Counted from the first letter of the stretch, positions 23,050 through 35,889 are shown. The stretch is DNA of 64,000 nt from Straminergon stramineum (GCA_963920665.1 OY987273.1:14820501-14884500), one strand, 5' to 3'. Program-made: numbers and translations. The notes: generated from the letters alone by a model not told the origin.

Positions 23050-25500
23050 TAACCCTTAAACGTCGGAAGGTCATAGTATTCCACACGTATGGTATCGTAT
23101 TCTTACATGATATGGTTCACATGTTGAAATGAGTCACCTCCAACTGAAAGATGTTAGTTAAAGAATCTTCAATCTGTGTGGGTGACATGATCTCTGCGAC
23201 ATTGGAAGGTGTGGTATGTGTTGGGTAAGGACATCTCGGTGAATGGAGGTTTCCTGAAATTAACAGGGGAAAGAGCCTGTAGTTGTGCTTCTAGACCGCA
23301 TTTTTGTGCTTGTGGAGCTTCTTGAAGATGATAGGACCTTCACGGTTAGCTTCGGCAAACGAACTCCACTCATGTATGTATCATCTGGATGGCAATGCTT
23401 ATTTGTGTTCTATCAGCGCAGTATCAATCCGAATGAATTGTTATTCTTTCAATGATTGCTAGAACTGCAAAGGTGGTTCAAGTGCTTGTTGTTCATTGTG
23501 CGTACGTTTGATTGTGCATTTTTTGACACGGAATGACGTTTGTTTCTACTTGCAGAAAGACGATAGAGATAAAGTAATGTGAGGCGAAAATCTTCAAATG
23601 TGAGGTTAGACTCCTCTTTTGACAAATTATCGGCATAGGTGCTCATAATCCTGTTACATAGCGCCTCTTGCGGGTAAGAACCTGTACGAGCTATATTTAG
23701 TCTTTATACAAGCGCTCTTGGTGTCGATGTAAGCAGATGGAATGAGTAAGCGTCTTCTTACGCAGTGAGGCCATGTTGAAAACAACAGAGTGATCTGAAA
23801 GATGTACATGTATTTGCAAGTGCCAGAATGACTTGGAAACGTTTAGGACGAGATCTTGATATTGACTGTCTTGATAGGAGGCTGAAGTGGCCATGGTCAA
23901 GGCGAGGACCATAGGACAGCTAGGTTCAAAGAGGCTGTGCTTTATATTTCCCTATCTGTGCCTCAGGAAGACGATCTTGTTTTTCAGAAAGTATAAGTGT
24001 TGAGTATCATTGATGGGATCCAATGGTACGAGGAAGTGGTTAGAACTCTAAGGATGGTGTGTATGAGAGCTTGTAGTGTGTTTTGATGTATTTGTACGCG
24101 TCCCTTCTGACGATCAGTTGTGCCCAGTTTTTTCAGTTAAAGCATTTTGACTATGCATGCACTTCTTGCAGGATGCAACGCTTAACAGTTGATTGAGCCC
24201 TTTGAGAGCGACTATTGATGGTAACTTGAGGATCCGAACCAACGATGTGCACATTTCTTATGAGACGGTGAGGTATGAAGTTCTTATGTGTTTTTGCACA
24301 TATTATGATCTGAATCGAAATGGCTGCCAGTCGAGAGCAAGGTCGAGCACGATTTCTCAATCTGTCTGATCTACTTATTGTCACATCCTCCTACGAGTTA
24401 CCGATGGCTCATCTCTCATGCTCGGGGTAAATTTGGCCATCTGTGCTTGAGCATGTGAGCGGAGCTGAGGTGCGTCTAGCTCCAGCACCGGCCCACTTTT
24501 GATAATGAAAATGGAAAACACTATTTTTGGGAGGGGGACTGTAATAGGATGATTAAACTGTAGTGCTTGAGTGTAGCCTGCAATCCAAAAGAAGCAAGCT
24601 GATCCACTGAAATAAGCAATTATATCGTATTACAGTGACAGACAAAGCTGCTTATAACACCGGTAAAAATATTCTTGGCCATACATCGAGGAGGGGAGAA
24701 GCTGCAGCAGCAACCTGGAACTTGCATATAATAAAAACTTCAGCAAAGTGAAGCACTCCTACACGGCCACTTTCTCCCATATTTACGTGCTGATACTCAA
24801 CTCAAGAGGTGCAGCTCCTCCGAACTTGGAGTACTGGACTGCACAAATTTTCTGCGGAGAACTCACTGTGACTGACCACCAGTTCATTCATAGATCCTCA
24901 AACTTGAATCCCACCTCAACCTATGGCTTGAGAACAACCACTGCAATAAATATACCAACAGGACGACAGATCTCTTGGCTGTGCAACGCCCGTGAACTTC
25001 ACCGTAATCAGTAGGCCAGTGTTGCAGGACTAAAAACATCACCAATGAAGCGTCAAATCAACACACTGAGGGACAATCAACTGCACCTCGAGAAAACAAT
25101 TCTGAGCTTAAATAATGCAAAACTTTGATTTGCTCAACGATATTCTATTCAGAGATAGAATCCCGCTTATCTAATCAACAATCCTTACCTGTGTTCGCAA
25201 AAGAAAGTACGCAGGAAAGAAACTTACCAGGTGTATTTATGTCATGCCCTAAAAATAGCATTTGAGAGGAAAAAGAAGGAGCTTAGATAAAAGTAGGCAC
25301 CTGCTTGTAGGTAATTTGTGCATGAGGTTTTTGGTGACGATCAACAAGTGCGACACGATCACCGTATTTCTCAGCAACAATTGTCAGGAACCGCTCTCCA
25401 CTCGGAAGAGCCAGACGGCAACCACTCACCGACATTATAAATCAGTAGACACAACTTCGGGGAGGAAACCATAAAGTCGTAATTGTCAGAACTAATTCTT
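23050..25500. other. Sequence between the two minus-strand pseudogenes
   Basis: Several short minus-strand frames are seen, such as EWSSFAEANREGPIIFKKLH at about 23370-23280, which reads like coding sequence upstream of the glutaredoxin. Another at 24384-24151 is basic. I could not assign any. From 24.9 to 24.7 kb the minus strand reads SSPQKICAVQYSKFGGAAPL, also coding-like, but without a recognised family. Confidence 0.3.
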
Positions 25501-25521
25501 TCGTCGTCCTCAACATGGAAA

Positions 25522-25835
25522 TCATAGCACACCTAGGGGAATGTTCTTGAAAAATGCTGGAATCTCTTGGTTCAACTTCACTGTCATATCTAACGACATA
25601 AATCTAGGAGCCACAGCATTCATCTGCACAATAAGAAAACAAACATATGGTTGGAGCAAAGGTCTCACTCCATCAAATAAATGAATATCAATGTGAGAAA
25701 GAAAATGCAGTTGGAGGCTTTCAGATATGCGCATGAAAAGCCAATTATCCTGCCTTAGCTGCAGCGTAGTTAGCTTGACCAATATTCCACAATACACCCA
25801 CCACTGATGAGATGTTAATGATTCTTCCCTATACA
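25522..25835 (-). pseudogene. 3-oxoacyl-ACP reductase (FabG-type SDR) pseudogene
   Basis: One exon (about 25830-25740) encodes GRIINISSVVGVLWNIGQAN followed by YAAAKAG and then TAA (25747-25745). This is the SDR catalytic stretch with the Ser of ISS and the YxxxK pair. After an intron, acceptor GTGCAG, the next exon (25623 downward) encodes MNAVAPRFMSLDMTVKL then NQEIPAFFKNIPLG, the substrate-loop region of plastid FabG. It ends near a donor-like GTGTGC. The enzyme reduces 3-oxoacyl-ACP with NADPH in fatty-acid synthesis. The stop right after the active site, where VIGFTK is expected, marks it as dead. The N-terminal Rossmann exon (TGxxxGIG) was not found. The intron shows that this is a plant nuclear gene copy, not bacterial DNA. 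Confidence 0.82.
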
Positions 25836-25849
25836 ACACTAAGAAGGTT

Positions 25850-28260
25850 GATTCTTCGAGACAACTCTGCTGGACAAGAAAGAAAAATGAAGAGATAACA
25901 TTCTAAAGTCTTCTATACTAAAATAGCACACCAGGTTTTCATGCGTCACCTTTCTTTACTATATCATTACTTTTGTCGCTGCCTGAATAGAGAATTTTAC
26001 AAAGAGTTAACCTTTCACCTTTCAAAATTGAAATCATTAAGAGTTATACACGCAATGAAACAAGCAAATTTCTCAAATTTCTAACAATGTCCCTGTCTTG
26101 ATGCTCCCTGCCTATCGATTATCTCTACAAGCAGACTTGCCATTGCCTATACGCTCACTCAGAGCTGCCAAAACACACACAACACACTAAATCCAAACGC
26201 GATCATTCAAACTCCGCTTCCACTAAAGTATTGAAATTCTGATCAAAACATCATACCCAAGCGAACACCTCTGGTTCAGCAAATCAAACCTCGTAAGGCC
26301 GCTGCACTCTAATCACTTAGATTTCGTTGTGAGAGCGCAAGAGCTCGCCAACGCCGCTTGCCTGACCGGAATGCGCCTCGCCTCAGCCATTGCTCACGCC
26401 ATTGCAAACCATAAACCCTGAACCACAGAGGAAGAACACTACCACTTCCCTCCACTCTAGGCGCCTTTACAACAAACTAAGTAATGAAGTGGCTTCTAGG
26501 ATAGCATAACTTGTATCCGAGTCTCACGCCCCGATCTTCCTGATAAGTTGCCACACACACCTCTCTCGCTTTCGTCTCTCTCCCTTGACTTCAAGCACCC
26601 CTCTCCCCCCCCCTCCCGAATCTACTATCGGAACTAGACCTCAGAGTAATTTACACCACGGAGACATTTAAGCTGAAAGTAAATCTCCAAGTACATCTAG
26701 ACCGAAATAAAGATCTGATCGGGGAGAATTACTTATGTGACTAATCAATAAATTACAAGAGTAGAAGATTCATACATGATAGGTGACCATTCCATTTCTT
26801 AGGTGACCAATCAAATAATTAGGTGATGAATCAATTAATTAGTGATGGATAAATTCATTCATACAATAGGGCTTAGGTCTAGCTCTAGATTTAGGGTTTT
26901 GGGCTTGGGCCTCCATCACTTAGCAATCACAAGCTATCTCACCTCTATATCTCACCTCCATATCTTACTTTTAACTCCTAAAGGACCAAGATGTTTTAGA
27001 GGAATCTCTACTTCATGGGTTAAGTCCTAAAGGACCAAGGCATAATAGAGGATCTCATCTATATTCCATAGATCACACTACTAAAATCATAAGCCTTCTC
27101 AGAAAGTCAACTATGCATTGATTGTGCCATTTACTACACGGTTTATTGTGTAGTAACTGTTCAGTTTGCTACACGGTACTTGTGTTGTTTACGATGCGGT
27201 AATTATGATGTTTACTATGCGGTAATTGTATTGTTTACTGCACGGTAACTGTGTTGTTTACTGCACAGTAATTGTTGTAAACAGCACAGTTAATAAATTG
27301 TATAGGTCATAAACACATATTTATATATATATTAATTATGTAATTTCTTGTTACCTTACCTTTTTAAAAAATATTTTGTAATATAAAGACTACATTAAAA
27401 TGGTTGGACTAATGTGTTGCAAAGCAAGCACCAACTGCTAGATAATTGTAAAGGATCAAGGCATTTTGGAGGGATCTCCACTTTATGATTTAAAATTGTC
27501 AAGAATCATGGGTCTTTTGAGAATAAAGAAATCCTCCAGTACAATATCTAGGATTCTTCTACCATTTGTTTATCTCCCCTCAATAAAAATTTAAAAAATA
27601 AGAATGAAATAAACACAAGGAAAACTAAAATTTGGAACTATGTTTCCTATATTGTGTGGGATTCATGTATAGTATTCTAATTTCATTTTTTCAAATTTCA
27701 AAATTTTCTTCTAATCTTAACAAGTGTGAAACCAATTATGAAGAGGGAAGACAAGTCATTAAAGTGTGGAAGGCTTTTGACGAGGAATCTAAAGAGAAGT
27801 TTTTCTTATTCAAAGTAAAATGAACAAAAGTGAGAGAATGACTAGGAAATATCAAAATTTTAATCAAAAATAAAAGGAGAAGGGAAAGAGAAAGCAACAA
27901 TCCAAAAGAAATTTTTCAATTAAGAAGAAACAAAGAGGAAGATGGAAGGAAAGGTCAAACAATTATTTTTAAACTACAAAAGAGACAAAAGAAGGAAAGG
28001 GCGAGTAGCAAGGAAGACCCTAAACCTAAAATTCTAACCCTAAACCTAAACTCTACAACCTTGGAAAACCTAAAAGCCCTGAATTGCTAAACCTTTAAAA
28101 CAACACGATCTAACACTATAGATATCATGTAGGCATAAGTATCACCTAAGTATCATAGATATCAATCACCAAGGTATCATAGAGATACCAGTCAACTACG
28201 AATCATAGAAGTATCACTCACTTAGGTATCAGTCACATTGTGGTCTATTTTAGCAACTAA
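25850..28260. other. Non-coding stretch with a short tandem array
   Basis: No gene recognised. Around 26.3-26.4 kb the minus strand reads MAEARRIPVRQAALASSCAL, which could be part of a transit peptide belonging to the reductase relic, but this is weak. Degenerate telomere-like CCCTAAA units lie at 28018-28085. Confidence 0.35.
27130..27285. repeat. 23-bp tandem repeat, about six copies
   Basis: The landmark tttac[tg]..gcggtaa/ttactgcacggtaa starts at 27130, 27165, 27188, 27211, 27234 and 27257. The last four intervals are exactly 23 bp. Confidence 0.8.
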
Positions 28261-28265
28261 GTTAG

Positions 28266-28512
28266 CAGTTGCTGTAATTGCAATTGTCGGTTCTACTACC
28301 AGATTTGTCACAAGGCATGGCGATGCCGGAGTCCATGTTGTCTAGCAAGCTGCGATGGCGGTTCATGAGCATCGTACCTACCTGCACCAGCTTCGACTCG
28401 ACTCTTCACTTCCCGGAAAAGCTAATCACCACTTTTGTGAGGATCACACATTGCAACGAGATAATTTTCCAGCGCCAACGTGGGAGTGTGCAATGGAAGT
28501 TTTAGGTTCTGA
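28266..28512 (+). other. Coding-like fragment, unassigned
   Basis: Two overlapping plus-strand frames are open here. One contains TRHGDAGVHVV, a TAG, then NFPAPTWECAMEVLGSEVQK ending at TAG. The other, from ATG 28278 to 28505, contains SSKLRWRFMSIVP and FPEKLITTFVRITHCNEIIF. GC content is higher than in the flanks. I cannot say which frame, if either, was coding, and no family is recognised. Confidence 0.2.
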
Positions 28513-29380
28513 AGTGCAAAAATGGATTTAGATTGGAAGTTAGAAGATACTTGCAAGTTTGTGTACGCCGTTCTAGCTGATTCTAGGATTTGGAGCTCTA
28601 GTCATGTCCACGATGCTTGTTTTCTCTTCCGATTTCGCAGTCATTTTGGAGTGGGGTGTTTGAGGAGGTTTTTGGGTTTTGTGAAGATGTACTGTGAAGT
28701 ATCATTACCTAGAATTTACTCCAACTTTTTGATGCTCTATGGATAGTGTTGGATCACTTAAACACAATGTCATCTAGAACACACAAGAATTTTTAACACT
28801 GCAATGTCAACAAGGAAGCACCGGAGATTTTACCGTTACAATGTCGCCTAAGTAGCACAGGAATCCTTAAGGCTAGGCGCGAGGTTTAAGCATGGGAAGT
28901 AGCTTATATGCGTAACGTATTAGTGCTGGAGCTGAGACAATCGATTAGAAGGATCAAAAAGTATGATAAATTATAATTGTCAATGTCATGTAATTTTTGT
29001 GGTGATTTGAAGGTCATTAAAGAGCGTGCAATGAGCAAGTTGATGAATTGGTAAGAGTTGATTTTTCGGCTCTCTGGTTTTTTTATGTCATGTTTTCTAT
29101 TGCAACCACCAAGACAAGGTCTAACCTTCTTCTTTTCAGTGTTGGAGGAGAGTTTGGTCCAATTTGCGCAATCGTGTCAAAGAGTGTGCAATCTCGTCTT
29201 AGAGTGAGGATTTGGTGCTGAGGCAAGAGGTTAGTTAAGGTGAGGGAGTTGTTATTGGGTGTAGTAGTTGTTGTTTCGCTCTTCTGCTCTTGTTTCGGTC
29301 TTACAATGATGTGGTGGAGGCTAGGTTTCGGAGAACAGAGCCTTTGAGCTTTGGTTTCGTTGAACGCCTAGGATTTGGTG
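28513..29380. other. No gene recognised
   Basis: G- and T-rich sequence up to the left edge of the second hAT-type element; no domain or repeat seen. Confidence 0.35.
29373..29380. repeat. Left target-site duplication of hAT element 2
   Basis: ATTTGGTG directly precedes CAGGG; the right copy at 34150-34157 is GTTTGGTG, one mismatch. Confidence 0.75.
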
Positions 29381-29717
29381 CAGGGTTGTCATAACGGGCG
29401 AGTTAGGGTCATCGGACGTCCCGGACAGAAGGGGCAAACCGGACCGGACGGACGGACGGTCCGGTGGAATTGGACGACTTAGGGTTTGTAGTCCCTAGAA
29501 TTTTCCAAAGGGTAAAAAAAATTACTACGATTTACCTTGGATATCTAATGTGTCAATCCACGTTGGAAACAAGGCGCGGACGTTAATTGGTCAAGGCGTG
29601 GATGTCATGTAGTCGGGGCATGGACGTCAATTAGTCTGGGCGCAGACCTCAATTAGGGCGGGCGCGAACGTCATTTTCATATTCAATTTGCAATTGGAGG
29701 TTTGGTAATTATGAGGC

Positions 29718-29772
29718 GTGTAATATACCATTAGAAAGGTCTTCAAATTACCTTTCCAATGGTATATTACAC
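29718..29772. repeat. Palindrome in left subterminal region of hAT element 2
   Basis: The arms at 29718-29740 and 29750-29772 are 23 bp with one mismatch around a 9-bp loop (core GTGTAATATACCATT). A related palindrome lies at 33781-33841. Confidence 0.9.
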
Positions 29773-29865
29773 ACCTTCAAACTCTCAAAATTCCATCTAC
29801 AAATCAAAAAACAAAGTTGTTGCCAAGACAAAACACGTAGGGAATGACAAAGGCACAAACGCTAG

Positions 29866-30212
29866 GGCGTGAACTTGAACTGGTCAGGGTGTGGACTTGA
29901 ACTGGTGGGGGCGTGGACTTGAACTGGTCGAGGCGCGGACTTGAACTGGTCAGGGCGTAGACTTCAATTGGTCGGGGCGTGGACTTGAACTGGTCAGGGC
30001 GTAGACTTCAACTAGTCAGGGCGCGGACTTGAACTGGTCAGGGCGTGGACTTCAACTGGTCAGGGCGCGGACTTCAACTGGTCAGGGCGCGGACTTCAAC
30101 TAGTTAGGGCGCAGACTTCAACTAGTCGGGGCACAGACTTCAACTGGTCGGGGCGCGGACTTCAACTAGTTGGGGTGTGGACTTCAACTGGATGGGCGCA
30201 AACTTCAATTGG
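29866..30212. repeat. 22-bp GGGCG minisatellite of hAT element 2, about 16 copies
   Basis: Units near GGGCGCGGACTTCAACTGGT plus CA repeat about every 22 bp. The unit length and the GGGCG start match the 22-bp array in the element at 3981-7620, although the rest of the unit differs. Confidence 0.9.
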
Positions 30213-33200
30213 TTCAGCTAAGAATACTATTTGGAGGGAAAAAATGTTGAAGTCAAAGCCGTATTTAGGATTCTATGGGGCCTCACACAATAAATTTGAC
30301 ATAGGATTCTTCCATTCCACTCAAAATAGGCTACATTTCAATGCTGGCAGCTCATAAGTGCATTGCTTTTTTGAGCCAATTATTGTTTTTTTTGGAGGTT
30401 TGGGTTTTTTTTAATAAAGCTTTTCCAATTTAATTGTTGAATAAGACATGAAGGGATTAGGTGGAAGCCCCTTCAACCTTATAATATTTTCATCTAAAGC
30501 ATAAGGATTTTTCCTATTTTTTAACAAATGTGTGTCAATTTAGTCAGTGAATTCACATAAAAAGATTATGAAGGAGCCACTTCAAGTATTCTTTTTTTTT
30601 TTTGGCTTTTGGAACAAAATATTATTCACTTCCAAGCATCAACCAATTTAATTGTTGGAATTGGAAATAGGAAATTAGCAAGAGACACTTCACCCATTTT
30701 ATTTTTTTTCCTGATGAGCAAGGTTAGTTTCCTAATTTCTAAATAGCATTTACTAATTTGTTTGCTTCATCATTTTTTCTCCTTTAGAATAAAAGTTTAT
30801 TTTCTCTCACGGCTTTGCCCATTTAAGTATTGTAGAAAGATGCTTTGTTCACTTGAAAAACAAGATTATCCACAACCTTTATATAACAAATCCAAATAGA
30901 ACAAATTAGATCTTACCTTGTAGATAAAAATATGATATTTGGCAAAAAAAGATTCATAGTTTTTTCACTTTTTTGAGCCCAACAAAATTGAAATTTGGAT
31001 TTACTATGCTAAAACTCTAGATCTTGAGCATTGATTGAAATAAAAATTTGTATTTCCAATAAACTCATGTACTTTTTTTAAATTTTTAAACAAAGTTTCA
31101 CAAAATTCCAACAAATATTGAGATTGAAAGAGCTTGCGCCAGATCCATTTTGTCTCTATGAAGAGACAATGGTAAGGGTTTGACGTTTTTATTAGTGAAT
31201 TGAATATTGGGTTTGCAAGGACTCATATTAATCACATCTGTATTTTGTTTTTATTTACTTTGGATTATTTATGTGGGTTGGTATAGTGAAATTCTTCTTA
31301 TACTTTGTAAAATTACTTTGGATTTCTATACTAGCTACATAGGAGAGTCTTATTTTTGAATTGAACACTAGAGGTGCTAGGATTTATATGACCTACATTA
31401 TGTAAATCTAATTTTTGTTCTTTGGGTTGCTATTGTGTTTTGGTATAATCAAATTTTGTTTAGCTTTGTTCAAACTCCTTTAGATTATTATTGTAGGTAT
31501 GTCAAAGATTCACCAATTCACTTATACACATAGAAAACTTCCACATGGCAATATGGCACAAAGGTATTCTAAAGATTTAAAAAAAAAAATTATAATATGG
31601 TTGTTGTGGATCCTATGAACCTCCAATATTCTATTTATCCATTAAAATAACAAATCTTTTTGTAGAATATAGATGCAAAAGTAATATAAAGTTTTGAAAA
31701 TTAAATGTTGTTGATGTGAATTAGACTATGAAGCTTCAACATCCAAATCACCAATGTAAAAATCAAAATCTAATATGTAGATACAAAAATAACTTAAAGA
31801 CATTTAAGCTAAATGCCCAAGCACCAAATTGTGGTGTCAGCAATACTTTGAAGTTTGATAAAATATAACCAAACTTGTTTTGATCTAAAAGTTTATGTTT
31901 TTGAAGATATTTTTAAAGCTTAGTTTGAGCATCAAAAATTGGACTTTGAGAATGATTGATTAACAAATGAGCCTTGAAAATAATAGACATTAAACAAAAA
32001 GCACATTAAAAATTCACTAAAAAAGATTGCAAAGGTACATTTAGAAAAGTCATAAATTAATTGGTATATAATTTATGTTAGGCCCTTGAACTTTATAATA
32101 TTTGGTGACCAAATTTATGCATTTGACATGTGAAAAGATGACTGCAAGAGTGGAAGACTTTGGACCTTTTACTTTTAACATCCTCATGATTGATTAATAA
32201 TCTTTTTATCCATAGAAATGTTGTGTTTTTTTACCTGTGTAATTTTTAACATCTCTACATTGAATTTGTACTATTACAATTCAAATAAATTGACACAACA
32301 TATCAAAATGTTGACTTATTATTCAAATTAAAGCAAACTTCAAGAAGCTAAAAAAAAAACCTTGTGCATTCATGGATTAAAATTTTAAAAAACTCACAAA
32401 AACAATCCAATACATTCCTATTGAAGTAACTTACAAAAAGAATTTGATTGCAAATGACCTAGTAGCACCCACCAAAAACATTAGAAGGTTATGTTTGGAA
32501 CTTTTTTGGAATCCTAATGGAATATTTTATTCAAAACTTTAATCAATTTCATCAAAATCAATTCTAAAATTCATTAATGTTGTTTTTATTAAAAGAAATC
32601 ATATTAAAAATAACAAGAATTTCAATAGAAAATTTACTAAAAAGTATAATTTGTAATTTAATAATGGAGTTAAACTACAAGGATTTGATTATGGGTCCTA
32701 TTGTAATTTTTTTATGTTTTAAATTTGAATGCTCCTATAATTTAAGCACTAATTTATTTTCATACACATAACACTACTTGATTAATTTTCTTCATAACGC
32801 CTAAATTTTGTTGAATTGTTATAATGAAGATTCTCTAAGAAAAAAAGAGGTTACAACTTCAGTCAGTTCAGTTCAATGCTTCCTATTAGCCCAACTGTCT
32901 CCATTTAAAACAATAACAATAAAGATGGGTTTACACCATAATACAAAACCATCCAAAGAAAAAATATCCAAAAAAAATATATAGTTTAGTTAAATGAAGA
33001 GTTTTAATATTAAATTGAATAGTAGGATTTTATGGTTTTATATAAATCCATGCAATCCTAATTTTCAATTCATCAAAGAATATTCTCTATATATCCACTA
33101 AACTATATCATTAAAATTATAACAATGAGATGAAATATTCAATTGTAGTAATTTACATAAATAATTCAACTTATGTAAAAAAAGGTGTACATTGTACTAA

Positions 33201-33780
33201 TAAGAATCCTTGAATATTCAAACATGAAGTTCACAAGTAAAAATGTTGACACCCTTTATAAACTATACTCATAAATCAATTCACTAATTTCAAGGAAAAT
33301 TTACCTATATACAATTTCAAATAATCCAAAGGATTTTTAAAAACAATAAAAGAATGTCGTTCATATAAATTCCAATGCAATTCAATTATTGAAGTCACTT
33401 ATTTCAAAAATAGGCAAGTCCACATACCTACAATGTCTACAAAAATAACTCAAGTTTGAACTCTTAAAAAACATTGAATTCGCAATAATAAAACATATTC
33501 CACACAATCATTTTACAATAAAGACACACTTATAAAACAAATAATCCCAACACCTACAAGATCAGTAGTCAACAAAACAATCTAGCATCCTATACCATAA
33601 CGAAAAGAATCCTAGAAAGCATTCAAAACATGGGGCCCAAAAAACTCAATGAAGTTCATGGTAGAGCATTCAACCCTTGCGTCCATGCCCCTACCATCCA
33701 CGCCTACTTCCTTCCCTGTGTGTTGCATCATGGCAGCAACTTTGTTTTTTGATTTGCAGATGGAGTTTTGAGTGTATGAA

Positions 33781-33841
33781 GGCGTGCAATATACCATTGG
33801 AAAGGTACTTTGAAGGCCTTTCCAATGGTATATTACACGCC
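33781..33841. repeat. Palindrome in right subterminal region of hAT element 2
   Basis: The arms at about 33781-33805 and 33817-33841 are 25 bp with one mismatch and share the core ACCATTGGAAAGG with the left palindrome. The two palindromes sit at similar distances from their termini. Confidence 0.9.
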
Positions 33842-34149
33842 TCATAATTACTGAAAACGCAATTGCAAATTGAAGGTGAAATGACGTCCGCGCCAATGCT
33901 GATAACGTCCCCGCCCTAACTCAAGTGACGTCCCCGCCCAGACAACCGTCTCAGTCCTACCTTAGTTTTGTATCCGCCCTGAAAGGTGCTACATATGGTA
34001 CAGCGTGGACATGGTAACTCCACGTTGGATTTTTTTACCCATCTCTAAAGTCAACTGTGTATTGACTGTATTGGATGGGCAGAGGCTCTACGGGACGGGC
34101 AAATCGGAAGGACGGGCGAATTAGACGTCCGTCTACTATGACAACCATG

Positions 34150-34157
34150 GTTTGGTG
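34150..34157. repeat. Right target-site duplication of hAT element 2
   Basis: GTTTGGTG follows the terminal ACCATG and matches 29373-29380 at seven of eight positions. Confidence 0.75.
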
Positions 34158-35885
34158 TGTTGAACTATGACGCATCACATCGTCACAAGAAGAGGCTGTG
34201 AGTTGGGCTCACCTGTTTGACCCTTCTCCTTTATCTGGCTAATCTGATATGTGGATGAGCATTGTGATGATGTAATGCTTGTTTGCTCACCTCTCTAGTC
34301 ACAAAAATCAAAACAATGAGAATGTTCATGCAAAGTTTGGCAAGAACGTTCTTCCACAGCTCAAGTGGTACGTGTACAAGAGCTGCTAAAGCAATGTATT
34401 GGTGTATATCATTCTAGTTTGCTACTTACAATGAAAGTGGTGGTGGAAATGCTTTTCTGTTGTGGTGTCATTAAGGCCTACTCTCAAAACCATAGCTCAT
34501 TATAGTTATTCGTCTATTCTTCATCACTTATTGCAACGGAGGCTACCGAAAGTTCCTCATGTGTTGTTTTATCAATTTGCAGGTCTTGTTTTCTACAGAG
34601 ACATTTGCTATGGATGTGAACTAGGATGGTGCACATAACTCATGTCTTGATAGCTTTTTGTGCTTGTTTTTATCAACATATGTCTTAGCTACAATACTAG
34701 CTGTGTTGGTGTATTGTATCCTTGTATAGCTACTAGGGTTTTTGGGAGTCCTTCGCATAGAAAGAATACTGCTAGGTCCAGGCACGAAGTACCAACATGT
34801 GATCTGAATGTACTCTTTTTGATGCAGACGACTACATTCAGTCGTACCTAAAATCCGGAACTTCTAGTGAAGGTTTTTGTCACATAGTGTTGCATCTTTG
34901 ATCCTGATAGTATCTATGTGAAAGGGGTATGGGATAGCAGTAGAACAAGAATCTATATGCATACACTTGGAGTAGGGTGTAGGAAAACAGTGTGTCCAAG
35001 CAACATGAGCACCATCAAGACAAACATGCCGAAGGAGATGAAGTCTCTGAGTGCCAGCTGGAAATACCAGCTAGATATAGGCCTTGGTGCTTGTGATTAC
35101 CAACAGATTTTGGTGCTTGTGACATGGGTTTCTGTCCCTGAGGTGGAGGTTTGGATCCTAGGGGCTTAGGTCTCCCTGGGCGTGGGCTTAGGTCTTTGGG
35201 GCGCAGGTTTGGATGTGGTGTAGGACATTACAATTTGCGGCATGCGCTCAAGTTGTCGGTGGAGAAGTACTATAATACCTTGTATTCTGTAATTAAATTT
35301 CTTGACATTCGTGGATAGTGTGTGGATAGTTGAATGATGTTGATTTCTGTAAGAGGAGGATGAGACTTGGCGTCCTTTGACATGTGATAAGACATGAGGA
35401 CGTTTACTCAATTGAGGTAGCTTCAATTGTTTTTCAAGGAAGAGGCGAACTGAGGTTGCACGAATGCCGGCTTGTAAAAGCTTGTCTAGCATCCGGGAAA
35501 CATTCTATCGACATGTAAGTTGTTTGTTTGAAAATAAAAACATACGCTATGAAATCTACCACCGCGCTATCCAGCAGATGAAAATCGACAGAATGAAATC
35601 TACCACAACGCTCTCTAGCCGACTTTTTCATTCTTGAGATAATGAAAATTCTAGCCTCCGCTCAACCCTAAGAGCGCCGACGTGAAAAACTGTTACACGT
35701 CTTGAAAACCAGTACGTCTTCTCAACAGCAGTGATTATATCTGAAATCTTGGAATTTTCTAGTAGCCAGTGTAGTAATACGTCCCTGCAAGTACTAATTC
35801 CACCTCAGGTCCTTGTTCATGATCAAAGAGTCGAAAGCAACGACTGAAACATCAATAAATTAGCAGCTCCTAGCGAGATGATATT
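34158..35885. other. No gene recognised
   Basis: Short open frames on both strands. The minus strand at 35492-35380 reads LLQAGIRATSVRLFLEKQLK, which faintly recalls FAR1/MULE-type proteins but is too short to call. Confidence 0.3.
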
Positions 35886-35889
35886 GCGA

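Larger units (their letters stand above)
29381..34149. mobile_element. Non-autonomous hAT-type DNA transposon, 4.77 kb, with long imperfect inverted ends
   Basis: The left end is CAGGGTTGTCATA and the right end read inward is CATGGTTGTCATA (12 of 13 match). The flanks are ATTTGGTG (29373-29380) and GTTTGGTG (34150-34157), an 8-bp duplication with one mismatch. Inverted similarity continues inward for over 400 bp in blocks. GGGCG.GGACGT units lie near both ends, a palindrome of about 55-61 bp lies about 310-340 bp from each end, and caaaaaacaaagttgttgcc (29804-29823) is mirrored by ggcagcaactttgttttttg (33731-33750). The interior 30.2-33.6 kb is A+T-rich and lacks any sizeable ORF. No transposase was found. 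Ends and duplication fit hAT; the right terminus shares CATGGTTGT with the element at 3981-7620. Confidence 0.82.

Noticed and set aside
25522..25835. Bacterial contamination or recent bacterial transfer (FabG, and esterase at 0.4-2.1 kb)
   Set aside because: Both are interrupted by GT-AG introns in the correct phase and sit among plant gene remnants.
33612..33896. 94-codon minus-strand frame
   Set aside because: It lies across the right subterminal palindrome of the second hAT-type element and has no domain.
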